Source of the DNA: Rhizomys pruinosus
Lineage: Eukaryota > Chordata > Mammalia > Rodentia > Spalacidae
NCBI GenBank assembly: GCA_009823505.1
Contig: VZQC01005691.1
Location: 2,607,140 to 2,671,139 of the forward strand
Length of the DNA: 64,000 nucleotides
Direction: 5' to 3'
The notes below the pieces were generated by a model, which saw only the letters and a list, made by a program, of their open reading frames with translations, was not told where the DNA came from and searched no databases. Numbering within the stretch: position 1 is the stretch's first letter; the number at the start of each line of letters is the position of its first letter. The position numbers were made by a program, and so were the translations under genes. Shown here piece after piece: positions 45,161 to 56,759 of the stretch.

Positions 45161-45803
45161 CCGCCCCATTGTCTTTGTCTCAGAAAGCTGGCTCTGCTGA
45201 CCCTTCATCTTCAACTCTGGACTTCAGGCTGTGCAGATAACTTCCAATCGTTTCAGGCTGGCTCTGTGGTCATTTGTTATGGTGACTACAGAGATCTGTA
45301 TGGTGCTTCCTCCCACCCCACCAAGGATGTCAGTTTCGGTACCTCAGTCATGGTCTGAGTGTCCCCTGGGGGCTCAAATGTCATGCTGCTGCTTGGCATT
45401 AACGGGGTGGAAAAGTGCATGTGACTGTGGTGTTTAGAGACAACACTTCTGAGAGGTGACTAGGGTGGGGAAGATCACCAGGTGGAGCTCTCACTTCAAT
45501 TCTATGGCTGCGGGAGCCATCAGAACGGAGGTACCTGCCCATGTCTCTCCTCAGACAATGCCCTGAGCTGCGCTAGAACTCTGCTAGCAAGAAGCCACCA
45601 CCCAGCTCTGTCGAGTTTTAGAACTGTGACCCAAAAGCAGTCCTCCTTCTGTGTAAGTGGCCTGGCTTAGCTATTTGAATGGAGTGTCACATCCATCTTA
45701 CCACTGCCTTGAATGCTAGTTCCCTTCCCCAGGAAGCTGAGAAAGGGCTGTCCCCCTCGGCTCTCCTGCTGTGGAGAGAATGGGGTCACATTCCCTCTGG
45801 GCC

Positions 45804-45999
45804 CCTGCTGGGCCCTGCAGCCAGGGCATTCCTGCCCAGTGCCCCTGCTGGGCCCTGCAGCCAGGCCATTCCTGCCCAGTGCCCTGCTGGGCCCTGCAGC
45901 CAGGCCATTCCTGCTCAGTGCCCTGCTGGGCCCTGCAGCCAGGCCATTCCTGCCCAGTGCCTTGCTGGGCCCTGCAGCCAGGCCATTTCTGCTCAGTGC
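45804..45999. repeat. 39-bp minisatellite, five copies
   Basis: The unit begins CCTGCTGGGCCCTGCAGCCA and ends CATTCCTGCCCAGTGC, repeated five times with few changes (one extra C in copy 1). Because 39 is divisible by three and the unit lacks stops in several frames, long overlapping frames appear on both strands. They carry 13-residue repeats with no recognisable domain and I do not call them genes. Confidence 0.95.
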
Positions 46000-46114
46000 A
46001 GCACAACCCGTCCAAAGATGTCTGCTGGAGGAAGGTCCCAATTCCATGTGGAATCAGGGCTGCCCACTAGTTGCTTGTCCCCTGGCCCAGGGTGGGTACC
46101 TGACAGAAGCTCTT

Positions 46115-46569
46115 TAAAAAATTATTTATTATTTTTATTTTATGTGTATGAGTGTAATGTCTGCATGTGTGTAAGTGCACCCATGACATGCAATGTCCAC
46201 AGATGTCAGAAGAGGGCATCAGATCCTCTGGAACTGGAGTTGTTAGCTGTCATGCAGGTGCTAGGAATCAAACCCAGGTTTTCTGGAAGAGCATCCTGTG
46301 CTCTTTTTAAAAAAAAATTTTATTTATTATTTTTTTATGTGTATGAGTGTACTGTCTGCATGTAGGTTGGTGCACCTGTGTCGTGCAATGCTGCGGAGGT
46401 CAGAAGAGGGCATTGGATTTCTCTGGAACTGGAGCTAAAGACTGTTCTTAGCTGCCATGTGGGTGCTGGGAATCGAACCCTGGTTCTCTGCAAGAGCAGT
46501 CAGTGCTCTTAACCGCTGAGCCATTTCTCCAGCCCCGCATCCTGTGCTCTTAACCACTGAGACATCTCT

Positions 46570-46575
<6 letters not shown>
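46115..46575 (-). mobile_element. Older B2/B3-like SINE, inverted, interrupted by a younger SINE
   Basis: ATGAGTGTAATGTCTGCATG, GATCCTCTGGAACTGGAGTT and AATCAAACCCAGGTTTTCTG form the first part. The last part, GCATCCTGTGCTCTTAACCA then CATCTCTCCAGAC, resumes at 46537 after the insertion at 46306-46536. Confidence 0.9.
46306..46536 (-). mobile_element. B2/B3-like SINE nested in an older SINE, inverted
   Basis: A complete inverted copy (GTGTACTGTCTGCATGTAGG to TTTCTCCAGCCCC) is flanked by the perfect 15-bp duplication GCATCCTGTGCTCTT (46291-46305 and 46537-46551), which is host SINE sequence. Confidence 0.95.
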
Positions 46576-46600
<25 letters not shown>

Positions 46601-46740
46601 GGTCTTTTGAGACAGGGTCTCCCTGTAGCCCCAGCTGTCCTGGAGCTCACTCTGTAGACCAGGCGGGGCCTTGAACTACAAATCAGGCCTGCCTCTGCCT
46701 CCCAATGCTAGGATTAAAGGCGTGCACCACCACGCCTGAC
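46576..46740 (-). mobile_element. B1 SINE, inverted, adjoining the nested SINEs
   Basis: A 25-T run, GGTCTTTTGAGACAGGGTCT, then GATTAAAGGCGTGCACCACC. Target duplication TCTCCAGAC (46567-46575, 46742-46750). It inserted at the head end of the outer SINE. Confidence 0.93.
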
Positions 46741-47326
46741 TTCTCCAGACTCTTTATACAGGGTTCTACCCTTCCAGATGTCATTGATATTCAAACCCCA
46801 GGCTGCCCACTCCATCCTCAGGAAGAGACTCCCTGTGAGGTGGAGTCTTGACTCCAGCAGAGATGGAAACGCCCCAATTTCTCACCTGTGTGACAAAACC
46901 ACTTCCCTTTGGACTTAGTCCAGTCTGATATGGGCTCTAATGCCCCTCCAACCAGAAAGGAAGAAAATGGTGAAAGAGTGAGACACACCCTCAAGGCTGT
47001 GCTACGCCCCCCCCATATGTGGAGCAGGGGACTCTTCCTTAGGGTATGATGTCTCTTGGAAAACAAGTGTGCACGCAGGCAGGGCTACCGGCTGTGGACA
47101 CAGGTCGGCTATACTCCAGCGTGCTTCTGGGCAGGCTGCAGACAGCCCATGTGGGTTCTCAGGTCCAGCTGGCCAGGTGGGCAGAGGCAGCCTCAGGATG
47201 GAAGAGCTCTGACCTCTGCTGGGACAGTTTCTACGCGGCTGGGGATGCGCGCGGAGGCTGTCTTTGCAGTCTGTGCTCTCTCCTCAACTCTGCAGGCCAA
47301 GAAGCGGCCATAAGAAGTAGCCCACA

Positions 47327-47583
47327 GGGGCTGGAGAGATAGCCTAGTGGTTAAGAGCACCGACTGCTCTTACAGAGGACCCGGGTTCGATCCCCAGCAC
47401 CCACATGGCGGCTAAAAACCGTCTGTAACTCCAATTCCAGGAGAACTCCAGTTCCAGGGGAATCCGAGACCCTCTTCTGACATCCGCGGCACTGCACGAC
47501 ACGGGTGCACAAACCTACATGCAGACAGTACATTCATACACATTCAAAAAATAAATAAAATTAAAAAAAAATTAAAAAAAAAA
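47327..47583 (+). mobile_element. B2/B3-like SINE with 15-bp target duplication
   Basis: Young copy with intact B box GGTTCGATCCC and head GGGGCTGGAGAGATAGCCTA. Perfect duplication AAGAAGTAGCCCACA (47312-47326, 47584-47598). Confidence 0.95.
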
Positions 47584-48466
47584 AAGAAGTAGCCCACAGG
47601 ACACAGCCCACCCACCTCTGCTGGTTGGGCAGCAGGGGCCCCCAGAGCACTTCCTATCCCCGGGAGGGGGGGGGGAGGTGACACCCTCTGTCCTCAGGTC
47701 TTGACCCTCTCAACTCACAGCTTTTTTTAATGGCAAAATGTTAATAATGAGAAACAAGTTTTAAGATGGCAACATTGTAACTTTCTGTGAACATTTACTT
47801 TCCTCAAATCTTTTAATTAAACAGCAACCCACAGTGAGCCACTTTCCCCCCCAGCCCTAGGTAATGAGGCTGTGCCTCTTCCTTTCCTCTTCTGATATCA
47901 AATGGCTGCCTTCATTTCTCATGGGTGCGACAGTTTTCTCCACTGGAGAGCATGTGGCTCTGGTGGCCCCAAGAGTCCCTCAGCCTGGTGAGACTGCTCC
48001 ATCCACCCAGCGCAGGGCCCAGCTTCCCAAACTATTTTTAAAGTGCTTTGGTTCAATACAGCCCTAAACAAGTTTTGCCAGGCGCTTTTTCCATTAATTT
48101 TTAAACTGGAGTGAATTTCAAGGGGAATTTAATCCATGTGTCTCTGCTTCATTTACACTTAACCCATCGAGAGGTTGTGTGGGGCATTTGATGTCCAAGA
48201 AGGCGTGGAGCTTTTTATGTCTGCTCAGTCCTTTATTTCTTCTTAGAAACAGGAAGTGGCATCTTGCCAAAGTGTAAATGAACATAACCCTTTCCACAGT
48301 CATGCTTGGAGCTGCAGACCCAGCGTGCCCAGGCCGACCGCAGAACCCATGGCGCTTGCCCGTGCTCAGCCTCTACCCAGATGGTCCATTTAAAAGGAAT
48401 TTTCCTTTTTAAAAACTGTGGTAAAAAGAAACATAAAATCGACTATTTTAGCTCATTAAAACCTTT

Positions 48467-48722
48467 TTGCCTGTGTGCATGTGTGCATGCCAGGCCTGGG
48501 CAGAGGTGGAGGCCAGCTCAGGGTCTCCCGCCTGCTTCTGGGGACTCCAGGCTAGCTGACTGTCCTGTCTCTTGTCTCCCCCTCCCATCTTGCTGTAGGA
48601 GCTGGAACTGCAGCTGCACTACCTTCCCCAGGTTTTACAAGGGTTCTGGGGATATGAACTCAGGTCCTCACTCCTTGAGCTGCAAGGCACGCAATTTCCT
48701 GACTGAGCCATCTCCCCACTGC
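48467..48722 (-). mobile_element. B4-like composite SINE (tentative), inverted
   Basis: GCATGTGTGCATGCCAGGCC leads to GGGGATATGAACTCAGGTCC and CTGACTGAGCCATCTCCCCA, the reverse complement of a tRNA-headed rodent SINE. Diverged; no duplication found. Confidence 0.6.
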
Positions 48723-49082
48723 AGCCCAACACATTCATCTCTGAGAATTTTCTGTCTCCCCACACTGAACCTATCCCCATTGTGAGCATGCCTGGCTCCT
48801 AGCTCAGAAGCTTTAGGGCTCCCAGGAAAATGCAGCCCTGTAGCATCTGTCCTTCCTGTCAGGCTTGCTTCACTTAGCAAATGCCCTTGGCTTCTGTACC
48901 ACTGTGTGCCTGGGGAGACCCTCCTTTTTAAAGGCTTTTCCTCCCTTCCTTCTGTCTCTCTCTCCTTCATTTCCTTCCTTCCCTCCTTTTTCCTTCTCTC
49001 TCTCCCATCCTCCTTTTCTGCTTAAACCACCCTCTCCTTGTGTGCTTTTTCCTCCCTCTTTTCTTTCTATCCCCCTTTCAAT

Positions 49083-49204
49083 TTCTTTCTGAGACCAGAT
49101 CTGCTCATGTCTCCTAGGTTGGCCTTGAACTTCTGGGCTCAAGTGATCCTCAGGCTCAGCCTCCTACATAGCAGGAACCACAGGCGCTTCCCACAATGCC
49201 CAGC
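49083..49204 (-). mobile_element. B1-like SINE (old), inverted
   Basis: TTCTGAGACCAGATCTGCTC, AGGTTGGCCTTGAACTTCTG, GGAACCACAGGCGC and CACAATGCCCAGC keep the B1 order with much divergence. Confidence 0.75.
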
Positions 49205-49956
49205 AAACCTTCCAGTCTCTGTGGTCTCCTCTTCCATCTTCCATATAGACCAATAATGCCCAGTGTCCTGTCAGTGGTACTCAGTCACATCTTCAGCACC
49301 TAGAACTCTGGTCCTTACCCCAGTGTTTGCCCACTTGGTCTTCACAGGAGGGCAATGTGTCCTCCATCCTTACACGAAGAGTCTGTAGTGTGGAGCTGGA
49401 TGAGCACACACTATGAGGACATGACCACCAACAGCCATAGGTAGCTCTGAGGACTCTGCTTGTGTCTGATGACTGTGGAGATCAGGAACCCACTAGGTGT
49501 CTTGCATTAGGTGGGCAAGCTGCCCAGTGTGGCACACTACCTCTCTCTCATGGCTATTATGCCCACCTTCCTCCTCCCAAGGACCTGTGTGGGCACCTGG
49601 GCTGCAGGTAAGAATGGGATACAGGCGATGACCTGGTCCAGGAGTCCCAGTCCCCAGGGCATTCAGACTGGTGCCTCCCAAGGTGTGTGTGGGGGTGTTC
49701 AAGAGCCCATGGGTGTCCTGTGATGGGAATGGGGTTCAGGGAGAACCCAGAGGGGCATGAATAGACAGAAGATCTTTGAGAGAGGCCAAGTTGGCCCTGG
49801 GAGTACTGACAGTAGTAGCTGTGTTGCTAAGGGTCAGGAGGTCTCAGGGACAGGGTATCTGTAGCAGACTGCCCTGGGGAGTTCTTGATACCACCATGCC
49901 TCAGCTTTAGTATATTGTGTCAGAAGACCTCTCCAAGGTCTCTAAGGCCCAGATCC

Positions 49957-49997
49957 CTCCCTCTCCCTCTCCCTCTCCCTCTCCCTCTCCCTCTCCC
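49957..49997. repeat. (CTCCCT)n hexanucleotide repeat
   Basis: Seven near-perfect CTCCCT units. Confidence 0.93.
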
Positions 49998-50171
49998 AGG
50001 CTTCCTGGCAAGTCCTGCTGCTTGTTCCATTGATCTCCTAGCTGGGGATCAGGCCATAGCTGGCTCTGCCCATCTCCAGGACACCTTCCCCTTCCTGGTT
50101 GCCACTGTCATGGCACCTCCACATGAGTATCTTGGCTCTTTGGCTTTAAAGTTGCCCAAAGCTGAGTGCTG

Positions 50172-50241
50172 AGAGATAGAGAGAGAAGAAAGAGAGGAGA
50201 GAGAGGAGAGGAGAGAGGGAGAGAGAGAAAGAGAAGAGAGG

Positions 50242-50293
<52 letters not shown>

Positions 50294-50311
50294 AGAAGGG
50301 GAGAGAGGACA
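50172..50311. repeat. (GA)n-rich polypurine tract
   Basis: About 140 bp of almost pure purine: GAGAGA with AGAGGAGAG interruptions, longest clean (GA)n at about 50250-50290. Open frames over it are Arg/Glu or Ser/Leu low complexity. Confidence 0.95.
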
Positions 50312-50810
50312 AGAGCCTCCTTCGCTAGGCCCAAGGTCCTACTGTTACTACTTTCTTCCTTCTTCCTTTTGTCACAAATTGAGGACAGGGAGGCATCCAG
50401 GGCAGCTCAGAAGAGATCCACACCCCAGATGAGGGAAGAGACGCCGTATGTGCCAGAGGAGGGCAGCTGCCAGGGGTGCCTCATGGGGTTCAGAGCCCTG
50501 CTTGGGGCACCTCCAGGTGGGCTCTCTGTATAGTTTCACACATTCCATCTGTCTCTCTCCTGGAGGCCCTGCTGGAGGCAGGGAGGCTTGTTGCACAGCC
50601 AGTCACCTGCTGACATGGGCCACCCTGTGCAGGTCCATCCAGTGTCTGTGGAGATGGATGACAGAGTGGGGGCCCAGCAGCTCCGGTCCATCCGTGGAGC
50701 TACCATAGAGCCCTAGAAATCCTCCTTGGATGAGAATGGCCTCTGAGTTCCCTCAGCCTTAGCTCCCTTGATTTGTCATGGAGTAGACCCTGGAAACTGC
50801 CACATGTGTA

Positions 50811-51777
50811 CGAAGGGGCTGGTCCTGGGTGCATCTGCATGGATATTAACATGAAAGGGTTGGTTCTGGGAACATCTGCATGGATGATATTAACATGAAG
50901 GGGCTGGTCCTGGGAGCGTCTGCGTGGATGATATCAACATGAAGGGGCTGGTCCTGGGAGCGTCTGCATGGATGATATTAACATGAAGGGGCTGGTCCTG
51001 GAAGCGTCTGCGTGGATGATATTAACATGAAGGGGCTGGTTCTGGGAGCGTCTGCATGGATGATATTAACATGAAGGGGCTGGTCCTGGGTGCGTCTGCA
51101 TGGATGATATTAATATGAAGGGGCTGGTCCTGGGTGCGTCTGCATGGATGATATTAACATGAAGGTGCTGGTCCTGGTACATTAAGGGGCTGGTCCTGGG
51201 TGCATCTGCATGGATGATACGAAGGGGCTGGTCCTGGGAGCATCTGCATGGATGATATTAATATGAAGGCTGGTCCTGGGAGAGTCTGCATGGATGATAT
51301 TATGAAGGGGCTGGTCCTGGGAGCGTCTGCATGGATGATATTAATATGAAGGGGCTGGTCCTGGGAGCGGCTGCATGGATGATATTAACATGAAGGGGCT
51401 GGTCTTGGGTGCATCTGCATGGATGATACGAAGGGGCTGGTCCTGGGAGCGTCTCCATGGATGATATTAACATGAAGGGGCTGGTCCTGGGAGCGTCTGC
51501 ATGGATGATATTAATATGAAGGGGCTGGTCCTGGGAGTGTCTGCATGGATGATATTAACATGAAGGGGCTGGTCCTGGGAGCATCTGCATGGATGATATG
51601 AAGGGGCTGGTCCTGGGAACGTCTGCATGGATGATACGAAGGGGCTGGTCCTGGGAGTGTCTGCATGGATGATACGAAGGGGCTGGTCCTGGGAGCGTCT
51701 ACATGGATGATATTAACATGAAGGGGCTGGTCCTGGGAGCGTCTGCATGGGTGATACGAAGGGGCTCATCCTGGCAG
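50811..51777. repeat. 44/38-bp minisatellite, about 23 copies
   Basis: The unit is AAGGGGCTGGTCCTGGGAGC, GTCTGCATGGATGATATTAA, CATG (44 bp). A second class of 38 bp ends GATGATACG or GATGATATG, lacking TTAACA. I count 23 copies plus a partial last one. Long units dominate at the left and short units increase to the right; copies 9 and 12 are truncated. Neither unit length keeps a reading frame and no gene is suggested. Confidence 0.96.
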
Positions 51778-52572
51778 CCGTGGATAAACACATCAGCGGT
51801 GACTGCTGTTACGAAGCTGGTGGCGCTTTCTCCCATGGACCTATGGGTAGTGTAATGTTAGCTTCACAATTTTGAAGGAGTGCAAAAGACTCTTTAGAGA
51901 AAAAGAGAAATACCGACAATTAAAAGCACCCTGAGGATGTGGGAGTCAAATGTATAATTGAAATGAAATGGTCCACATCATTTTCGTGACCCAGGTTAAT
52001 CTTCTGTGTAGAACTTGACCTACATGCGAGGGGCCCTGAGCTGCTGGGGGTGGGGTGGGGGAAGGTAGGACAGGACCTGCTGTTACCATCTTTTTTGCAC
52101 TTTATTTCCCACCTCTAGCCTTGGTGGGGGCACATACTCATCCCTGGAGAATGAGAGTCTCTGGTTTTGTAAGAACCTCACCAGGTAATGATGCCAAAGA
52201 AAGAGACATCGGGGCCTGGCAGGGTGACCAGCACAGTAACTGGCGTTGCTTCCAGGTTGAGGACATCAGTGAGAAGTACAGCTCCCTTTCTGCCAGAGCC
52301 CAAGCTGCTCTTACACACATAGCCTTCCAGATGCTCGGGGAGCCCTGTCTGTACCCAGCACCTTCAAACTTCATAGGTCCGTCTCAAGGAGAAACTGAGT
52401 CATGGCAACTCGGTCGTCAGGGTGGGAAGGGGCTACTGACTGGGAGCAGCTGGCTGGCCCTTTGGCTGGATGGCACCTCAGCTAACTAAGCTGCTAACAC
52501 TGGGTTTCTTGAGTCAAGGGGACATCAAGAGCCAACCTTTCAACTTCATCTTCACACAAAAACTCAGATTTC

Positions 52573-52797
52573 TTTTTTATTTATTTACTATTTTTTAATG
52601 TGTATGAATATACTGTCTGCATGTAGGTTGGTACACCTGTGTCTTCCAATGCCTCGGAGGTCAGAAGAGGGCATCAGGTTTCCCTGGAACTGGAGTTAAA
52701 GATGGTTCCCAGCCGCCATGTGGATGCTGGGAATCAAACCTGGGTCCTCTGCAAGAGCAGTCGGTGCTCTCAACCGCTGAGCCATCTCTCCAGCCCC
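52573..52797 (-). mobile_element. B2/B3-like SINE with 15-bp target duplication, inverted
   Basis: T-rich tail, ATATACTGTCTGCATGTAGG, then GCCATCTCTCCAGCCCC. Perfect duplication AAAAACTCAGATTTC (52558-52572, 52800-52814). Confidence 0.95.
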
Positions 52798-53968
52798 TCA
52801 AAAACTCAGATTTCTGACTCATGCCAGAGAGAAGTACCTGAGCGCATCCCCTCAGTGTGGGTTCTGAAGATCCAGGATCTCAATGCTTCTAGATCTGCTG
52901 TGTATGTCTGTATGTGCATCTAGCTTGAAGTCAGCACCTGGGTGATTGTCCAGGGCTGTTGGGAACAAACTGGCTGCTAGCGTGTTAGGCACTGTGCCAC
53001 CTGGACACAGAGGCAGAAAGCAGCCTGCAGCACAGTAGCTTTGGAAATAGTCAACGTGGAGCTGGAGGATGCCTAGGTTCACTTCTGGGCTAACATTACT
53101 GCGATGGATAGTGCTGATTGTGTTCAGGAGGATCTGGAGAGTGGATGGGAAGACCTCGGTCCTTCAAGGGCCCCCTTAGCCTCCTCACCATCTGAGGCCA
53201 CTGGCCCAAAGGAGTACAGGGGACCTCCTGGATGAGTGGTAGCCTGAGCAAACGCCCAGGCCCAGGCCCTGGGCTGCAGCCCTTTAGCTCTCCCCACAAA
53301 GACCAGGTATGAAGGACTGACACTGGGGATCCAGTGAAGAGGGCAAAGGGCCTCCGATTCAGACAAAACCAAACACCACAAGCACACACGCAAGTGCCTG
53401 TCGGCAGCGGGACACTTCTCTATCAGAGAAAATCCAGGAGGCCTGCAGGACCCCTTAAAGACATGCAATTCGGTGAAAACCCATCCTGTCCACAGTGGAC
53501 TAACTCCACCAGAGCCAGGGCATCCATAACCACCTCAAAGCGCTGTTTCTTGGTTTCTATTGCCCCCTTCTGGGACACTGTGGGATTACACCTGTTTCTC
53601 TGCAGCCTCAATGTGGGTGGAAGGGGGAATACAGCTGTATGGTACAGAAATCGGACACAGTAGTGGGAGACAGGGCCAAGTAGCTCAACGTCTGTGTGTT
53701 TCTAAATGATGCCATGTGGTGACACAGGCCAGTGTCATGTGCCTTGATGGAAGCAAGAGCTGGATGCTGCCCTTCCAGGATCCTTCCTAGCCTGACACCC
53801 CTCTGGACTCCATGTAGGGTATCCGTCAAGCTACAAACCAGCACCCAAAGGCAGACTCAGTTAGCTTTAGCTAGTAACCTGACAGAGCCTGGAGTTATCT
53901 GAGGGTCTCAGTTGGGGAATGCCTCCATCATATCGACCTGTGAGCATGTCTGTGAGACATTTTCTTTT

Positions 53969-54012
53969 CAAAAAATATTTAGTGTATGTATGTATGCATG
54001 CATGTATGTATG

Positions 54013-54043
<31 letters not shown>

Positions 54044-54181
54044 GTGTATCATGTGCATGCATTGCCCATGAAGGCCAGAAGAAGACATCCGAGTTAGTTG
54101 TAATATGGGTGCTGGGAGCCAAACCTGGGCCCCCTGCAAGAGCAGTTGATGCTCTTAACAGCTGAGCCATCTCTTTAGTCC
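53969..54181 (-). mobile_element. B2/B3-like SINE with expanded (TATG)n tail, inverted
   Basis: A (TATG)n tract (53983-54042) replaces the A-rich tail. Then come GGGTGCTGGGAGCCAAACCT, CTGCAAGAGCAGTTGATGCT and GAGCCATCTCTTTAGTCC. It lies inside the diverged LTR. Confidence 0.8.
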
Positions 54182-54271
54182 CTTGTGGGGTATTTTATTA
54201 ATTGATATAGGAGGGCCCAGAGCACTGTGGGAAGCACTACCTCTAGGAAGGCGGGCCTTGGCTGAAAAAGA

Positions 54272-54405
54272 TACCAAGGCTGGGAGTGGAGCACTAGTCT
54301 CAGCACATGGGAGGCAGAGGCAGGTGGCATCTCTGCTAAGTCGAGGCCAGCCTGGTCTCCAGGCCGGCTAGGGCTACAGAAAGACCATGTTTCAAAATGA
54401 CAGAA
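54272..54405 (+). mobile_element. B1 SINE inside the diverged LTR
   Basis: GGCTGGGAGTGGAGCACTAG, GGGAGGCAGAGGCAGGTGGC, GAGGCCAGCCTGGTCTCCAG and GGGCTACAGAAAGACC are in B1 order, moderately diverged. Confidence 0.85.
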
Positions 54406-55274
54406 AATATAAAAACTATAGCTGAATGTGAGCCCAGGAGCAAGCCAGTAAGCTCCCCCGGTCTCCGCTTCAAGCTCTTGTCTTGAGTTCCTGCTGTGGC
54501 CTCCCTTCATGATGGAGTGTAAACTTTAAGGTGAAATAAACCCTTCCTCCCCCAGCTGCTTTTGGTCAGCAATAGCAAATCAAACCAGAACAAGGGAGCA
54601 CGGGCAGAGCTTAACAGAGCAGGCCCAGTGGGGCTACTGTGTCTGCGGACAGCTGCAGGAGCTGAGGGGAAGGACTGGGGCTTGGCATAGTTCTTAGGTG
54701 GGCAGCTTTAGGTAGGCACACGCAGGGCAGCCAGTCCCCGCTGAGAGGGTGGGGAAGACGGGTCTGGGACCCGCATGGGGAGGGTGGTTGGTCCAGATAC
54801 TGGGGGGCAGGAAGTGCAGGTCTAGCTGGGGGGTCTGAGGTACTTGTCTGCCAGGCTCTGTGACCTTGGCCCATCCTACTTCCTTCAGGCCATCTACAAG
54901 TGGCCTGGATGCCCTAGCAGGAAGGGCTTGGGGACGGGCAGGGATGTGGTCCTGTGGGGTGGGAAGTAGGCTTCCACACAGGTACAGGGTGCCCTGATTC
55001 CCAATCGGCCTAGCTCTTCTGGCTCTGGAAGAAGCACCTTAACCACCCTGCGCCTCGGTTTCTCTGGCCCTTAACTATTGATTCTGCCCTGTTTGAACAC
55101 CTCTGTGGTACCATGCTGTCCTCACGAGGCGTGAGGGTCCACAGGGCAGTCCCCCTCTCAAGGGTCCTAGTGGTAGGAGGGAACAGTCTCAAGTAGACTC
55201 CAAATGTGGCCTGGCAAGAGGGTGCTGTGGAGACAGGCTGGAAGGGCCATGGGTCAGGCAGCAGAGGTACCCAC

Positions 55275-55667
55275 TGTGCTGGATAGCTTTAGTGTCAACT
55301 TGACACACCTGGGTTGAGGGAGCCTCAGTTGGGGAATTGGCTCCATTGGACTGGCCTGTGGCCACATCTGGGGAGTATTGTCTTGATGGTCGAGCAGTGT
55401 GGGAGGGCCCAGCTCACAATGAGTAGTGCCACCCTGGGCAGGTTGTTGTGTACCATATAAGAAGGCAGGCTGGGCATGAGCCAGGGGAGCAAGCCAGTGA
55501 ACAGCATTCCTCCATGGCCTGTGCTTCAGCTCCTGCCTCCAGGTTCCTGCTTTGGGCTCCCTAAGTGATGAACTGTGACCCAGGAAATGTGAGCTGAATA
55601 AACCCTTTCCTCCCCAAGTTGGTGTGGGTCAGTGTTTTGTCACAGCAATGGAAGACAAACTAGAATA
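55275..55667 (+). repeat. 5' LTR of the 55.3-57.2 kb element
   Basis: Starts TGTGCTGGATAGCTTTAGTG and ends GACAAACTAGAATA, with the terminal CA changed to TA. Contains TATA-like CCATATAAGAAGG and poly(A) signal AATAAA. It lacks a short TTCCTGTCCTGAG-type segment present in its partner. Confidence 0.88.
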
Positions 55668-56759
55668 GAAATTGGTACCAGAAGAGTGGGGTATTGCTGT
55701 GATAGACCTGACCTTGGTGTTTTGGGGAAGGATTGTGGAGGCGTTTGGAACTTTGGGCTGGGAAGATCATTGAATGCCTAAAGATTGTTTTGTTGCTGTG
55801 GAGCTTGGAGCAGTTTTGCTGAAGGAGTTGTAGAAGATGGAGGCCTGGCTTGTGAAGTTTCTAGTTTCAAAGGGGAACAGAGATCATCAGGACTGTTTAA
55901 TCTGTGGGTTCTGGTCAGCTGGGGCTGAAAAATCAGCTGTAAGCAACAAGAGACCAGCATCACTGTGGTGAAATCTTCTGGGAAGAATTTCTTCAGGGTC
56001 AGCACACAGAAGCTCTGGTCCAGAAGAGGCCTAAGCCTCCATGTCAAACCAGAAGCAGGACTTGGTAACGTGTAAGAGTCTCTTATATGGTTCTGGTGTT
56101 GAAATTTGAGGGGATAACAGAGAGCAGCCGAGGCTTGGCACTGTGAGAGGTCAGGAAAGACCATTGGCGGAAGTGCACCTCGGTTGCAGTGGAGACCCCA
56201 GGATTGCAGGGGTCATGGAGAGAAGCTGAGGCTTTGCACCAGGAGAGGTCAGAAGAGACCATTGGTGAAGGTGCTGCCTCAGTTTCAGTGGAGACCCCAG
56301 CTTTTTGGAGATGCCAGGACCATGGGACGACCACCAAGAGCAGCAGCAGGTGTGGAATGGAGTCGGCCTGGGCCTGTGAGATGAGCTGTGTGTGCCACGG
56401 ATGGCAGAGTCGGAGAAGGGGAGCTGCCGAAACCCTTTGGAGCCCAGAAGATCGTGAGTGAATACCAGGTGTCCAGCCTTGAGCTACTTTGCTGGACTTA
56501 GGTTTCGTTTGAGAATGCCTGATTCTTGCCTTTGAAATAAGACAGTACTTGTTTTGGATTTTACAGCAGCCCACAGTTAAGAGACTTTTAACAGACTGTG
56601 AACTTTTAAGTGTTTGGACATTTTAAGGATTGTGGGGCTTTTAAGGTTGTACTGTCTTAGGTTGTGATTAATGTTAACATCATACTTTGGGGATGAGAAC
56701 TGGAAAGGTGATGGTTTAATAGTGATCTGTTTTGTGTGTCAAGTTGACAAGGGGTCAAT

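Larger units (their letters stand above)
53878..54598 (+). mobile_element. Diverged LTR of the 55.3-kb family, broken by two SINEs
   Basis: Pieces in order are GGGTCTCAGTTGGGGAATGC (left), GGAGGGCCCAGAGCACTGTG (about 54208) and AGCAAGCCAGTAAGCTCCCC with GTGAAATAAACCCTTCCTCC (about 54438-54560). They align with the LTRs at 55275, 56760 and 61114. Insertions at 53969-54181 and 54272-54405 split it. It is older than its relatives. Confidence 0.75.

Noticed and set aside
45679..46365. 228-codon plus-strand frame
   Set aside because: It is generated by the 39-bp minisatellite and then runs through SINE sequence (the C-terminal part is translated SINE).
50166..50432. Arg/Glu-rich frame
   Set aside because: It is a translation of the (GA)n tract.
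50811..51777. CRISPR-like regularly spaced repeats
   Set aside because: The units are head-to-tail with no unique spacers, and the context is vertebrate nuclear DNA. It is a minisatellite.
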